Source: Haematococcus lacustris (lineage: Eukaryota > Chlorophyta > Chlorophyceae > Chlamydomonadales > Haematococcaceae). From it: a stretch of DNA of 64,000 nucleotides. Of the stretch, positions 23,375 to 35,977 are shown piece after piece. The notes beneath the pieces were generated by a model. That model saw nothing but the letters and a program-made list of their open reading frames with translations. It had not been told where the DNA came from and ran no database searches. Where the stretch lies: NCBI GenBank assembly GCA_030144725.1, contig JASKMD010000019.1, positions 911,310 to 975,309 on the forward strand, read 5' to 3'. Position 1 is the stretch's first letter; every line of letters begins with the position of its first letter. The translations under genes were made by a program, and so were the position numbers.

Positions 23375-26300
23375 GCCATTGGGGCCCTCAGCAGCCCTGG
23401 CCTGGGTGGGGGTGAGGTGGGAGGTGAGGCTGCCGAGCAGCGTGGCGCGCGCAGCTGTGTCCACCGGCTTGGCTGCGTAGACTCCGGTAGGCTCTTCGGC
23501 TGAGTAGTGCTGCTGGAAAGCCCTGCACGCTGCCTTCACCCCGGCCGGTGTGGTGAGGTCTGCTGGCTGACCTGGCTGGCCGGGGAGCTGGAGAGAGGAG
23601 ATGAGGGTGGGGGTGTGCGCGGGCTGGTCGCGATGGTAGAAGTAGAAGGAGGAGCGGTCGCCGTAGTACTGGTCGAGGACTGCGCTGGCCAGCAGAGACT
23701 GCTGGGCCCCCTGCTCCCTCGCCCCCACACCCGCCAGGGCTGCGGCCTCTCCCAGGTGCTGCGCAGCCTGCACCTCAGCCTCCCCCTCTCGCTCCACCCG
23801 CACCAGCTGCCGCACGAGGTGAGCCCTGGCCACTGCTGCCGCCTTCTCCCTGCGCTGCTGCAGGTCACGCTGCGCGCGGCGCTGGGCCCGCAGAAAGTGC
23901 TGGGCACGCATGGCCATGCCCTGCTTGATGCGGGCCCACCTGGCCCTGTGCCCATCCCTAGGCAGCCCCAGCTGACTCGCAGCCTCGTGGTGATGTGCCT
24001 CCGCCTGTAGGAAGACCTTGAGGCAGTCCAGCAGGTCAGGGTTGTCGAGGTGGGCGGGGTGCAGCTGCCAGGGAGCGGGGACGGTGAGAGGCAGATCGGG
24101 GGGGCACACTGCCACTGACACGGGCCGGTGGTCGGTGGGCACAGGCAGCACCCCCTGGATGGCGCTGTCCATCTGCCACTGCACCAGCTCCTCCGAGATG
24201 TACCACCGGTCGAGGCGCGCACCCGTCTGCCAACGCTCGCTGAAGTGGGTGAGGTCTCTCTTGGAGGGGTGCAGATGGCGCCACGGGTCCACCAGACCCC
24301 GCTCAGCCACCAGCTGCCGCAGCTGCTCCGCCCCCTGGCCCCGGCTGCCCACCCAGGCCTCCCCATGCTGCGAGCCCTGCGGAATGCCCACTCTGTCCAC
24401 GGGGGCTAGGATGCAGTTGAAGTCGCCCCCCATGAGGAGGAGGCGGCGGTCGGCGGCTGGCGGGAGGCAAGCGGGGAGGCACTCTGCGTAGAACGCTGGC
24501 CGCTCTGCCTGCTGCGCCGGGGCGTACACGCACACTAGGGACACCGGCCTGCCTGCGAGCTCCCCGTCTACCCGCAGCACCCGCCCCTGGGCTCCCTCTG
24601 CCTGCAGCTGCACCTGGGTGCACCCCTGGAGGATGGTGGAGGGCTTGACCAAAACCAGGCAGCCTTGGGAGCTGCCGGTGCCGGGGGTGTAAAACCACTG
24701 CCCCCGCCAGGCGGGCTTGGCCCCCGATTGGGCTTCTGCCCACTGCCACACGCTCTCCGCCCTATGGCACTCTTGAAGGAACACCACTTGCGCCGGGCTG
24801 TCAGCGGCCCAGTCAAGCAGGGCCTGCAGTTTGTGCGGCTGGGCAAGGCCCTGCACGTTGAGGGTGACTGCCAAGAACCTGGCGGCCACACCTGGGCGCT
24901 GCATGGCTAGTCCTGGCTTGCCCCCGCGCGGGCTACGCGTGTGTGGAGGAGGGCGGGTGGGCTGGGAAGGGGAGGCGGGCCTGGCAAAGGAGGAGGGCCG
25001 GGGGGGGGGGGGCGGGGGGGCCTCAATGCACGCCAACTTGGCCCCCGGGCGGCGCAGGCGGATCCGAGGCTCACGCGAATAGATGGCCAGCGGGGGCCGC
25101 AGGGGCAGGGGACCGAGCTGCTCGACCTCCTCCCCAAGCTGAGCTGCCTGCTCGGGCTGCTGCCGCTTAGGCACCCTCAACCTCCCCTCCCGGGGCCCTG
25201 CTGACTCAACTACAGGGCTGTCAGAGGAGGCCCCCAGCGAGCTGGCCAGGCTAGCAGAGGGGCTGAGCAACCCGTAGCGGCGCACGTGTGGGGACCCATG
25301 GCCCAGCTGCGCAGCACGCTGCCTGCCAGCTTGCTGGTGCCCAGCACGCCGTGCCTCCCACTCCTCAGAGCTGGAACCGGAAGAGGGAATGCCATACCGG
25401 CGCCGGCTAGGCCCCCCTCTGGCTGGCTGGGTAGCTGGCTGCGTGATGCCTCGCCTCGACCTACACTGAGCCACCCGCTGCCGCTCCTCCCGCCTAGCCC
25501 TCCTGTCATCCGGGGAGGGGCGCGGAGGTGCCCTCGCGGCGGTGTCAAGCCAGCGGGGAGGCTGACTACCCTGCAGCTCACCGGGCCCAACCCGCACCGT
25601 GCCGAGCCGGGTGCCCAGCCCGGTGGAGGGACCAAGCTCCTGGGCTGGGAGAGGGGCAACTGCGCCAGGCCCCGTGACCTCCGTGCGGCAAGGAGCGGTG
25701 TGGGCCGCTGCCTCGGCGTCCATGGGGTCAAGGGAGGGAGAGCTGGCGGAAGGTTCCCCACCCACCCACTGCCCGGCTGCGGCTAGGCCCCTAGCTGTGG
25801 CAGCTCTCAGCTTACGGGCAGCGAGCTTGCCCTTGGAGGCCAGCACCGCGCCCTTAAAAAGGGCCTTGCCCAGCAACCCCAAGTGCCCCGGGGAGCGCGG
25901 AGAGGCTGATGGGGGATTACCGGCAAGGGAGCCAGTGGCAACAGACCCCTCAAGAGGCACGGGATGGACAGCGGGAGGATAACCAAGGGGGGAAGGGGCG
26001 GCCCAAGGGGGGTTCAGGGGGGCAGAGAGCTGCTGGGGGGGAAGAGGGATGTGGGGGAGATGCACCCCTCGGGGCGGGACAGAGCAAGGCGCATGCGCTC
26101 GGGACACAAAAGCCCCCTGGGCGCTGGGCTGGAAGATGGTGGGCGTAGGGAAGAGGGTAGGGAGCACGGGTCGGGTAAGGCGAGGGCGATCCAAAACCAT
26201 CGGAGAAGGCACGGCCCCAGCCCCAGCCCCAGCCCCAGCCCCAGCCCCAGCCCCAGCCCCAGCCCCAGCCCCAGCCCCAGCCCCAGCCCCAGCCCCAGCC

Positions 26301-29300
26301 CCAGCCCCAGCCCCAGCCCCAGCCCCAGCCCCAGCCCTAGCCCCAGCCCCAGCCCCAGCCCCAGCCCCAGCCAGAGCCCCAGCCCCAGCCCCAGCCCCAG
26401 CCCCAGCCCCAGCCCCAGCCCCAGCCCCAGCCCCAGCCCCAGCCCCAGCCCCAGCCCCAGCCCCAGCCCCAGCCCCAGCCCCAGCCCCAGCCCCAGCCCC
26501 AGCCCCAGCCCCAGCCCCAGCCCCAGCCCCAGCCCCAGCCCCAGCCCCAGCCCCAGCCCCAGCCCCAGACCCAGACCCAGCCCCAGCCCCAGCCCCAGCC
26601 CCAGCCCCAGCCCCAGACCCAGCCCCAGCCCCAGCCCCAGCCCCAGCCCCAGCCCCAGCCCCAGCCCGCGCCCCAGCCCCAGCCCGCTGCTGCTGCTGCT
26701 GCTGCTGGTGCTGCTGTTGCCGGTGCTGTTGCCGCTGCGGCTGCTGCTGTTGCTGTTGCTGCTGCGCTACAGGCACCATCCTCGCCCCCTCTGTGCCAGC
26801 AGTGCCACCCCCTGCTGAGGTGCGCTGGTGAGGAGTGGCGGAAGCCTGCGGCTGACTAGCTGTGATAGCCCTGCCGTCCAGCGACTCTGCCCCTCCGCAA
26901 TCGGGCCGAGTGGCCTCGTCTTGGGTAGCAGCGGGCGAGGCGGAGGGGGAGGAGAGGAGAGCTGATAGCAGCTCCGGCTGAGGGTCTAGGGTGCTCCTAC
27001 CGGCTCGGAGGGCCCTGCTAGCGGCGGAGAACACGACGGCTAGAGCCTTGGCCCCCACATCCCCCGACTTACCTCCGGTGGAGCTGGTCATGTCCAAGCG
27101 GGGAAGAAGGGACCTCCTGCCTCGTGTAGGAGCTGCTGCACCGCCAAGCTGGAAAGGTCGACTCGCGGGCCCCTGACCAGAGGAGGGGGCGGCTGGGCTG
27201 CTCGGCGACAGACCCTGCGCCTCCTTCTCCCCCGGCTGCGCTGACTCACCCCTTGAGCACACCCGGGCAGCCCAGGACGGGCCCAGCCACGGAGTCCCCC
27301 CAGAAAGCTCTGTTGTAGCTGGGCCCCAGGAGCTATCGAACCGGGAAGGCCTTCCACGGGGCGGAGCAGACGGGTGGATCCCGAGACCCTTGAGCCCTGG
27401 CCCTCTAGCCCCTGACTCATCCCCCGCCCCCGTAACAGCCTCTGTCCCCGCCCCCGCTCCCACCCCAGGGCTGTGCTGCTGCTGCTGCTGCTGGGTCACC
27501 TGGGCGCCCTGCGCCACCCGGGCCCCCTCATCCCCAGCGGTGCCACCCCCATCTGAGGTGCGCTGGAGGGGGGCGGCAGCAGCTGAGGCAGGGTTAGGGT
27601 CCCGGGAGGTAGGGCTGTGCTGCTGCCGCTGCTGGACCACCCGGGCGCCCTGCACCACCCGGGCCCCCTCATCCCCAGCCGTGCCACCCCCAACTGAGGT
27701 GCGCTGGAGGGGGGCGGCAGCAGCTGAGGCAGGATTAGGGTCCCGGGAGGTAGGGCTGTGCTGCTGCCGCTGCTGGACCACCTGGGCGCCCTGCACCACC
27801 CGGGCCCCCTCATCCCCAGCCGTGCCACCCCCATCTGAGGTGCGCTGGAGGGGGGCGGCAGCAGCTGAGGCAGGGTTGGGGTCCCGGGAGGTAGGGCTGT
27901 GCTGCTGCCGCTGCTGGACCACCTGGGCGCCCTGCACCACCCGGGCCCCCTCATCCCCAGCCGTGCCACCCCCAACTGAGGTGCGCTGGAGGGGGGCGGC
28001 AGCAGCTGAGGCAGGGTGAGGGCCCCGAGAGGTAGGGCTATGCAGCGTCTGCTGCTGCTGATCACCCTGGGCGGCCTGCGCCACCCGGGCCCCCTCATCC
28101 CCATCTGTGCCACCCCCATCTGAGGTGCGCTGGAGGGGGGCGGCAGCAGCTGAGGCAGGGTCAGGGTCCCGGGAGGTAGGGCTGTGCTGCTGCTGCTGCT
28201 CAGCCACTTCGGCCCTCTGCGCCACCCGGGCCCCCCCATCTCCAAGGGTGCTACCCTTAAGAGGTGAGATGTGTAGATGTTGTTGCCACTGAACTCCGAG
28301 CACCTCCCGAAGAGACCCTTCACCTGTCGTGCCCTTGCCTGTTACCTGCCCCTCTGCGACTTGTAGGGCAAGGGGAACACCTGGAGGTTGGGCGAGGGGC
28401 TGAGCAGAGGGTGGTGGGGGAGCTTGCGCAGGGGAAGCACATGGTGGCTGGGCATGGGGCTGGGCAGAGGGAGGTGGGGGAAGTTGAGCAGGGGGAGGCG
28501 GTGGAGGTAGAGCCGGGGAGTGACCAGCAGGCTGGGCAGGGGGCTGGACCGGGGGGTGGGGAGGAGGATGGGCTGGGGGTGGAAGGGGAGGTAGAGCTGG
28601 GGGGTCACCTGGTGACTGGGTCGGGGGCTGAGCAGGGTGTGGTGGGGTAGGTTGAGCAGGGGGGGGCGGGGGAGGTAGAGCAAGGGGGTCACCAGGAGGC
28701 TGGGAAGGGAGTTGGGCAGGGGGCTGAGGATGAGGATGGGAAGGGGGAGGAGGGGGAGGTTGAGCAAGGGTGTCACCTGGTGGCTGGGTATGGGGCTGGG
28801 CAGGGGGTGGAGGGGGAGATCGAGCAGGGGGGTCACCTGGTGACTGGGCATGGGGCTGGGCAGGGGATGGTGGGGGAGGTTGAGCAGTGGGAGGCGGGGG
28901 AGGATGAACGGGGGGTCCACCAGAAGGCTGGGCAGGGGGTTGGGGAGGAGGATGGGCAGGGGGAGGCGGGGGAGGTTGAGCAGGGGGGTCACCTGGTGGC
29001 TGGGCAGGAGCCTGGGCAGGGGGGGGTCCTTGGTCGAGCAGAGGCAGTGTGTCCCCCCACAGCTGCAGGATCTGCAGCTTGCCCCAGCCAGTAGGGGTGA
29101 CATACACCTCAGGCAGCAGGGCTAGCTTCGGGTCCCCTAGAGGGGGCACCACGACAGCCTCCACTATGGCCCCGTTACCCCCTGGCGACCCCCAGAAACT
29201 GCTGGTGCGGGAATGGGCACCCAGCCGCTCGCTGAGCACGACTGCTGTGTGCAGGTCCAGGGCCTCCGGCAAGCCTGCTGTTGGGGCCGGGCTGACCTTG

Positions 29301-29944
29301 TACCCCACTGCCTTGAGCACCCCCTCTACCAGACCCTCCCTAGACGCCAGGGGGTAGTGGTGGTGGAAGACCAGCTTGACTGCACCTGGGGGGGGGCCAT
29401 GGTCCATGGGCTCCACGGGCACACGCACGCTCCGGCCAAAGAGAGGCACCTCCAACCACGGCTGGGAGATGAACTGGGAGTCCAAGGCCCTGCCCTCCAT
29501 GCTGGCAGCATCATGCACGACCACCAAACTGTAGTGGGGGTGGCCTGCAGTGTGGAGGGTGGAGAGGGAGGCAACAGCGCTGCCATGCAACTGTTTGTGA
29601 GCCAGCAGAGCTGTGCTGCAAGCCTCTGCGAGAGCCCAGGCATCTTCATAAGGGGCAGGCAGCAGGGGGCTAAGCTGCTGGAGCCGCTGCAGCTCCTTGC
29701 TGGCGACGCGCCCGATTGGCATGAGCCACGCCATGGGCCCGCCGACCAGGGGCTCTAAAAGGGGAGGGCATGGCTCCCGGGACAAGAGAGGGGCCCGGGA
29801 CCACGCCAAGTGCCGAAAGACAGGCACAAGCTGCTGCGATCTGCAGCTGGCCTCCATGACGCGATAAGCCGAAGCAACCTGGAGGGCCACAGGCGCAGGC
29901 AACACGCGAGCTTGAGACGGGCACAAACTATGGGTCAAGCGCAC
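23375..29944 (-). CDS. LINE A3 polyprotein, truncated before the RT
   Basis: Same frame as A2 for about 2,188 codons: N-terminal region, Pro-rich region, (Gly-Ala)n and a complete AP-endonuclease domain. The frame then crosses the duplication breakpoint at 23374 and reads about 30 unrelated codons to a stop at 23282. It therefore has an endonuclease but no RT. It exists because of the tandem duplication, not retrotransposition. If translated, it would give an endonuclease-only product; that is speculation. Confidence 0.8.
26215..26685 (-). repeat. GGGGCT hexanucleotide array (poly Gly-Ala coding), copy A3
   Basis: One hexamer shorter than in A2 and with a different arrangement of CAGACC units near its 3' side, the only clear difference between the two 7.6-kb units. 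Confidence 0.95.
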
Positions 29945-30740
29945 TGGTTGAGCACTTAACTCAGCCTTCCCCCATTGACCCGGGGGCTAGGCTTGGTTCT
30001 CAGGTACGCCGGCTCGCACTGAATTCAGTGGAGCACACCCCGGCGGTGGGCCTCCGACCGTAGTCGTCTACTTTGCAGTGACGCGACAGGCGGCGGCAGA
30101 AGGCGAGGCACGCGGGGGGAGGAGGAAGGGGGGGAGAAGGAGAAGAGGGTGGGGGAAGGGCAGCTGGGCGGAAGCTGCAGCGGTTGAGGCGGTTGCCTCA
30201 GGAAACCGATAGCGTTGTAGGCTCCCGCGAACTGCTGGCTGTGGTCCGCACAAGAAGCAACAGCAGCTGCACACAGCGATAGCAGGAAAGGACCTGCGGC
30301 TGGAAAGGCTGCTAGAGGCGGTTGGAGCGGTTACACCTGCGGCAGCTGCGAGGTAGCGGCGGCTGGGATGAGGCGCTCAGGTGGCGGCGCCTGAGAGAAA
30401 TGGCTGCGGCTGGCGCAACCTGACAGACGTTAGGTAGCGGAAAGCCGAAAAGAGCAAAAGCGCTGCTGGCGGCTGCTGGCGGCTGGGTGGCGGCTGGTGG
30501 CGGCTGGCTGCGGCTGGCTGCGGCTGAGAGCAGACAGACAAAGACGACCACACCACCTTAACGCAGCTCCTGCTCCTTGCTGTTTAGCTGCTCCGCAGGC
30601 TGAAACTCGCGACTTGCTGCCTTAGCAACAAAAACTGCGAAACAACGCTCCTCCAGCTGCTCCTGCTGCGAAAACGCTAGCTGTGCTAACGGGAGGCGCT
30701 ATCTCGCGACCCACGCGAAACGGCAGGCTGCGAAAAGTGC
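29945..30740 (-). other. 5' UTR of LINE A3
   Basis: Identical to 22345-23140; joins LINE coding sequence at 30741. Confidence 0.6.
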
Positions 30741-32992
30741 CCTGTGGGGTCTGGAGGGTAGAGGTGGCCGTTGCGGCCCACCCAGTGGAGGGCTGGAGCA
30801 GGGGGATGCGCCGCATCACAAACCCCACCCCTGGCCCAACCCTCAGGCACTCCCACTCCGGCTGTGGCGGCTGCAGGCGGTCTACCATGCCCTGCCAGGG
30901 CTCGGGGAGGCAAGCCCTGACCAGGTCCGCAGCCCAGCGGGCCTCCCCCTCAAGTTCGGGGCTGTGGAGGGCCTCCCTCACGTGGCGGACGTGGGTCCAA
31001 CCCTGCTCAGCTGCTGCCTCCCTCGCTGCTGGGTTCATGCGGACTTGCCCGTTGTACCACAGCGGCTCCGCTAGCACCGAGAAGAAGGACTGGCTAGCCG
31101 GGGGCACCGCACGGAACAGCTTGAGCTCAGCCAGGGCCGCCACGTGAGCTTGCAGCCGCGGGCTGATGCCTCGCGAGGGGGGGGCGGTGGGGTCGGTAAT
31201 GATCTACGTGCTGAGGTTGTGGGACGGGTCTGCCAGCAGGCTGTGGGTCAGAGGCTGCCAGGCCACGAGGCTGCGAGCCCGGGGCAGCCGTACCCTTGAG
31301 GATGTGGCCCCACAAGGCCCCCACCATGAGGCTGGCGTGAAGCACCCGCAAGGCCACGATGACATGCTCCCGGCGAAGGGTGGGGTCTAGCAGCTCCTTC
31401 CACACCTCAACACACGCTGACCGGCCTGAACACCCACAGCCAGCTGGTCCACGGTGTCGGCCCGGGGGGCGGGCGGAGCAATTGCCCGCCTGCCCCCACG
31501 CCGCTGCTGGCCCTCTAGCTGCCGCTCAGCCTGCTCGGCCGCCCTCATCTGCGGCGAGGGTCACTGGTGCGCCCTGGCGGAGGTGTCAAGCCAACGAGGT
31601 GGTTGGCTGCCCTGCACCTCCTCGGGGAGCCGCTCCTCCACATCCCTGCCCTGCTGTCCCGCTCCCCCGCTGCCCCCTGGCCTGCCACCTGCTGCGCGCT
31701 GGCCTCCCACTTGAGCTCCAGCTCCCTTAGGGCTCCATCAGCCACCGCTGCCACCTCCGGTCCACCCGCTGCCCAGGGGGGGCGCACACCCCTCAGCGCA
31801 GGCCACAGGCCCCCACTGGGTGGGTAGAGGGGGTCGGCACTGACGCGCTGGAGCTGGTGGAGGCGCACCCTGGCATGCTTGACAGAGAAGTCCAGCAGGG
31901 TGGTGGTGCCCATGCCCCACACCTGAGGGTCCAACTGCAGGTGAGCCCAGGGGCCCAAGCGCCACTCCTCCTTAGGCCAGGTGCCAGGCCCCTCGTCAGC
32001 TGGGTCGGCAGCCTGCCCTCCTGCCCCGCCCCCTGCTCCTCTACGCCCTCCACCTCCTCCACGCCCTCCCCCCCTGCCACCGCCCCGCTTCCTTGCCCGC
32101 CCCCCTCCCCTGCCCCCCCCCTGGCTACTCCTTGATCCTGCCCCTGAGCCTGCTCCAGTGAGAGGGGGGGGCGGTGGGGTCGGTAATGATTTACGTGCTG
32201 AGGTTGTGGGACGGGTCTGCCAGCAGGCTGTGGGTCAGAGGCTGCCAGGGACGAACCCGGGGCGACCAGAGCTGGTGGCAGCGTAGGAGGCCGCCCCAAG
32301 AGGGACTTCCAAGTGGCGCACTGGCACCCCCGCTCGGACAGCTGGGATGACCACTCCCGGCTCCTGCTCCCCACCCTGCTCCCGCCCGTTCTGCTCTTGT
32401 CCTTGCACGGCGCCCTCCCCCACCCCACCCCTGAGCCGCTGATCGCCCTCCTGCCCCTGCCCGCCCCCGTGCTCCTGCTCGCACGCCTGCCCCTCACCAC
32501 CCCCTTTCCCCCCGTGAAACCCCCGACCTCCCCTCCCTGCCCCCTCGGGGCCAGAGCTTCCCTGATTACCCAGCCCGGGCTCTGGCTGGGTGCACGGCAG
32601 GGCTGAGCTCTTGCTCACACTCAGCGCAGGGCCCCCAGTGGCGCGAAACAGGCCCGGGGCCTCCATCACCACCTTTACATCCTGACCCGATCGAGCACCA
32701 CGATGGCGAGGTCGTCCGCATACTCCTTGGATGGGAGCGCGGGGGCCAGGGCGGCCGTGTGCATGGCCAGAGGGTTGGAGGGGATGGTGGGGGTGCTGAT
32801 GCGGCCTGCCAGCTGGAGCGAGCTGAGGTAGCTGATCAGCGGCTGGAGCACGATGCAGCAGTAGAGCGGGGAGGCCCCGCTGCCCTGCAGCAGCCCCAAC
32901 GCAAGGGGAAAGCTGTTCGGTGAGGTGGCCATTGACCAGCACCTGGCTCGTGGCCCCCCGGTGCAGCAGCTGAGCCCACCGCACATGCCCCC
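30741..32992 (-). pseudogene. Rearranged LINE fragments
   Basis: Minus-strand LINE coding sequence with at least three breaks. It covers post-RT sequence (30741-31260), then a jump at about 31261 to the zinc-knuckle region, then at about 32157 a jump that removes some 580 bp kept in the next unit (34487-35070), then RT sequence ending at 32992 with the same 5' breakpoint (CACCGCACATGCCCC) as the following units. Short open stretches encode pieces of RT, including a YADD remnant near 32710, but no domain is whole. Confidence 0.8.
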
Positions 32993-35906
32993 TTTTCTTT
33001 GTTTATGGAGGAGCATTACAAGAGAGTGAGAGTGACTAAAGAAAAGAAGAAAAGAGAAGACTATAACAAACAAGGTTCCCCCACACACGATCCCCAAGCA
33101 CCCCACCCAAACACAGCGGTCCACACACCCCAAGCAAAGGTCCACACAGCCCATGCAACCCCCTCCCTTGGACAACGTCAAGACACTCCCCCACACCAAC
33201 GCCCTCCACCCTAGCTCTACTCACCTCCCCAGACCCTCCCCACAAACTACCCACACGAGCCTAAGCCCAGCCCCTCGACCTGAAGCCTTAAACCCTACCC
33301 CCAGCACTCGAACCAAGACCACCTAAGCCCCCGGTCCCCTGACACCCAGTCAAACCCCCGAGGCCTAGCCCACCCCACCCAAAGAACGCACGAAGCCCCC
33401 AGCAGCAACCCTGCAGCTCAGGCTGGCTCGACGGGAAAGGGGACGGGCCACTGCAAGGAGAGGCGAACAAACAGCTCTCCCCCCCCTGCGCCCTGCCCTC
33501 CCCGTACACGTCCAGCACCCACTCCCAGGCTGGGGCCACGGCGGTGCAGGTCAGGAAGGCGTGGGTTAGAGTCTCCAGGCGCCCCGGCTGGCAGAAGCGG
33601 CAAGCGGACGAGCCCGGGGCAGCCGTACCCTTGAGGATGTGGCCCCACAAGGCCCCCACCATGAGGCTGGCGTGAAGCACCCGCAAGGCCACGATGACAT
33701 GCTCCCGGCGAAGGGTGGGGTCTAGCAGCTCCTTCCACACCTCAACACACGCTGACCGGCCTGAACACCCACAGCCAGCTGGTCCACGGTGTCGGCCCGG
33801 GGGGCGGGCGGAGCAATTGCCCGCCTGCCCCCACGCCGCTGCTGGCCCTCTAGCTGCCGCTCAGCCTGCTCGGCCGCCCTCATCTGCGGCGAGGGTCACT
33901 GGTGCGCCCTGGCGGAGGTGTCAAGCCAACGAGGTGGTTGGCTGCCCTGCACCTCCTCGGGGAGCCGCTCCTCCACATCCCTGCCCTGCTGTCCCGCTCC
34001 CCCGCTGCCCCCTGGCCTGCCACCTGCTGCGCGCTGGCCTCCCACTTGAGCTCCAGCTCCCTTAGGGCTCCATCAGCCACCGCTGCCACCTCCGGTCCAC
34101 CCGCTGCCCAGGGGGGGCGCACACCCCTCAGCTCAGGCCACAGGCCCCCACTGGGTGGGTAGAGGGGGTCGGCACTGACGCGCTGGAGCTGGTGGAGGCG
34201 CACCCTGGCATGCTTGACAGAGAAGTCCAGCAGGGTGGTGGTGCCCATGCCCCACACCTGAGGGTCCAACTGCAGGTGAGCCCAGGGGCCCAAGCGCCAC
34301 TCCTCCTTAGGCCAGGTGCCAGGCCCCTCGTCAGCTGGGTCGGCAGCCTGCCCTCCTGCCCCGCCCCCTGCTCCTCTACGCCCTCCACCTCCTCCACGCC
34401 CTCCCCCCCTGCCACCGCCCCGCTTCCTTGCCCGCCCCCCTCCCCTGCCCCCCCCCTGGCTACTCCTTGATCCTGCCCCTGAGCCTGCTCCAGCGCCACG
34501 TGACGCTGGGCGGGTAGAGGGCGGAGGTGGGTGGCTCGCTCCTCCGGGGTCAGCCTGTAGCTGGGCTTGTTGAGCCGGGCCACCGCTGCTGGCTCCCAGG
34601 TCGCCCCCTCCTTCGCCCAGAAAGCCCCGAGGGGCCCTTGCCCTGTGGGGTCTGGAGGGTAGAGGTGGCCGTTGCGGCCCACCCAGTGGAGGGCTGGAGC
34701 AGGGGGATGCGCCGCATCACAAACCCCACCCCTGGCCCAACCCTCAGGCACTCCCACTCCGGCTGTGGCGGCTGCAGGCGGTCTACCATGCCCTGCCAGG
34801 GCTCGGGGAGGCAAGCCCTGACCAGGTCCGCAGCCCAGCGGGCCTCCCCCTCAAGTTCGGGGCTGTGGAGGGCCTCCCTCACGTGGCGGACGTGGGTCCA
34901 ACCCTGCTCAGCTGCTGCCTCCCTCGCTGCTGGGTTCATGCGGACTTGCCCGTTGTACCACAGCGGCTCCGCTAGCACCGAGAAGAAGGACTGGCTAGCC
35001 GGGGGCACCGCACGGAACAGCTTGAGCTCAGCCAGGGCCGCCACGTGAGCTTGCAGCCGCGAGCTGATGCCTCGCGAGGGGGGGGCGGTGGGGTCGGTAA
35101 TGATCTACGTGCTGAGGTTGTGGGACGGGTCTGCCAGCAGGCTGTGGGTCAGAGGCTGCCAGGGACGAACCCGGGGCGACCAGAGCTGGTGGCAGCGTAG
35201 GAGGCCGCCCCAAGAGGGACTTCCAAGTGGCGCACTGGCACCCCCGCTCGGACAGCTGGGATGACCACTCCCGGCTCCTGCTCCCCACCCTGCTCCCGCC
35301 CGTTCTGCTCTTGTCCTTGCACGGCGCCCTCCCCCACCCCACCCCTGAGCCGCTGATCGCCCTCCTGCCCCTGCCCGCCCCCGTGCTCCTGCTCGCACGC
35401 CTGCCCCTCACCACCCCCTTTCCCCCCGTGAAACCCCCGACCTCCCCTCCCTGCCCCCTCGGGGCCAGAGCTTCCCTGATTACCCAGCCCGGGCTCTGGC
35501 TGGGTGCACGGCAGGGCTGAGCTCTTGCTCACACTCAGCGCAGGGCCCCCAGCGGCGCAAAACAGGCCCAGGGCCTCCATCACCACCTTTCCATCCTGAC
35601 CCGATCGAGCACCACGATGGCGAGGTCGTCCGCATACTCCTTGGATGGGAGCGCGGGGGCCAGGGCGGCCGTGTGCATGGCCAAAGGGTTGGAGGGGATG
35701 GTGGGGGAGCTGATGCGGCCTGCCAGCTGTAGCGAGCTGAGGTAGCTGATCAGCGGCTGGAGCACGATGCAGCAATAGAGCGGGGAGGCCCCGCTGCCGT
35801 GCAGCAGCCCCGACGCAAGGGGAAAGCTGTTCGGTGAGGTGGCCATTGACCAGCACCTGGCTCGTGGCCCCCCGGTGCAGCAGCTGAGCCCACCGCACAT
35901 GCCCCC
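32993..35906 (-). pseudogene. 2,914-bp LINE unit T2 (doubly deleted, 5'-truncated)
   Basis: Runs from a degenerate tail (TTTTCTTTGTTTATGG instead of a clean T run) through the 3' UTR and parts of the polyprotein to a 5' truncation within the RT at 35906. It carries the ~490-bp C-terminal deletion and a second deletion of about 350 bp near 35190 relative to A2, so the frame is broken. Zinc-knuckle and thumb segments remain readable. The next unit repeats the same boundaries exactly 2,914 bp further on once Helitron 2 is removed. Confidence 0.85.
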
Positions 35907-35977
35907 TTTTCTTTGTTTATGGAGGAGCATTACAAGAGAGTGAGAGTGACTAAAGAAAAGAAGAAAAGAGAAGACTA

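Larger units (their letters stand above)
23373..30974. repeat. 7.6-kb tandem duplication, unit 2
   Basis: Direct copy of 15767-23374. At the junction the left side matches up to 30974 and the right side matches from 15767, sharing only the dinucleotide CT (23373-23374). Two-base microhomology suggests end-joining or template switching, not homologous recombination. Confidence 0.92.
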
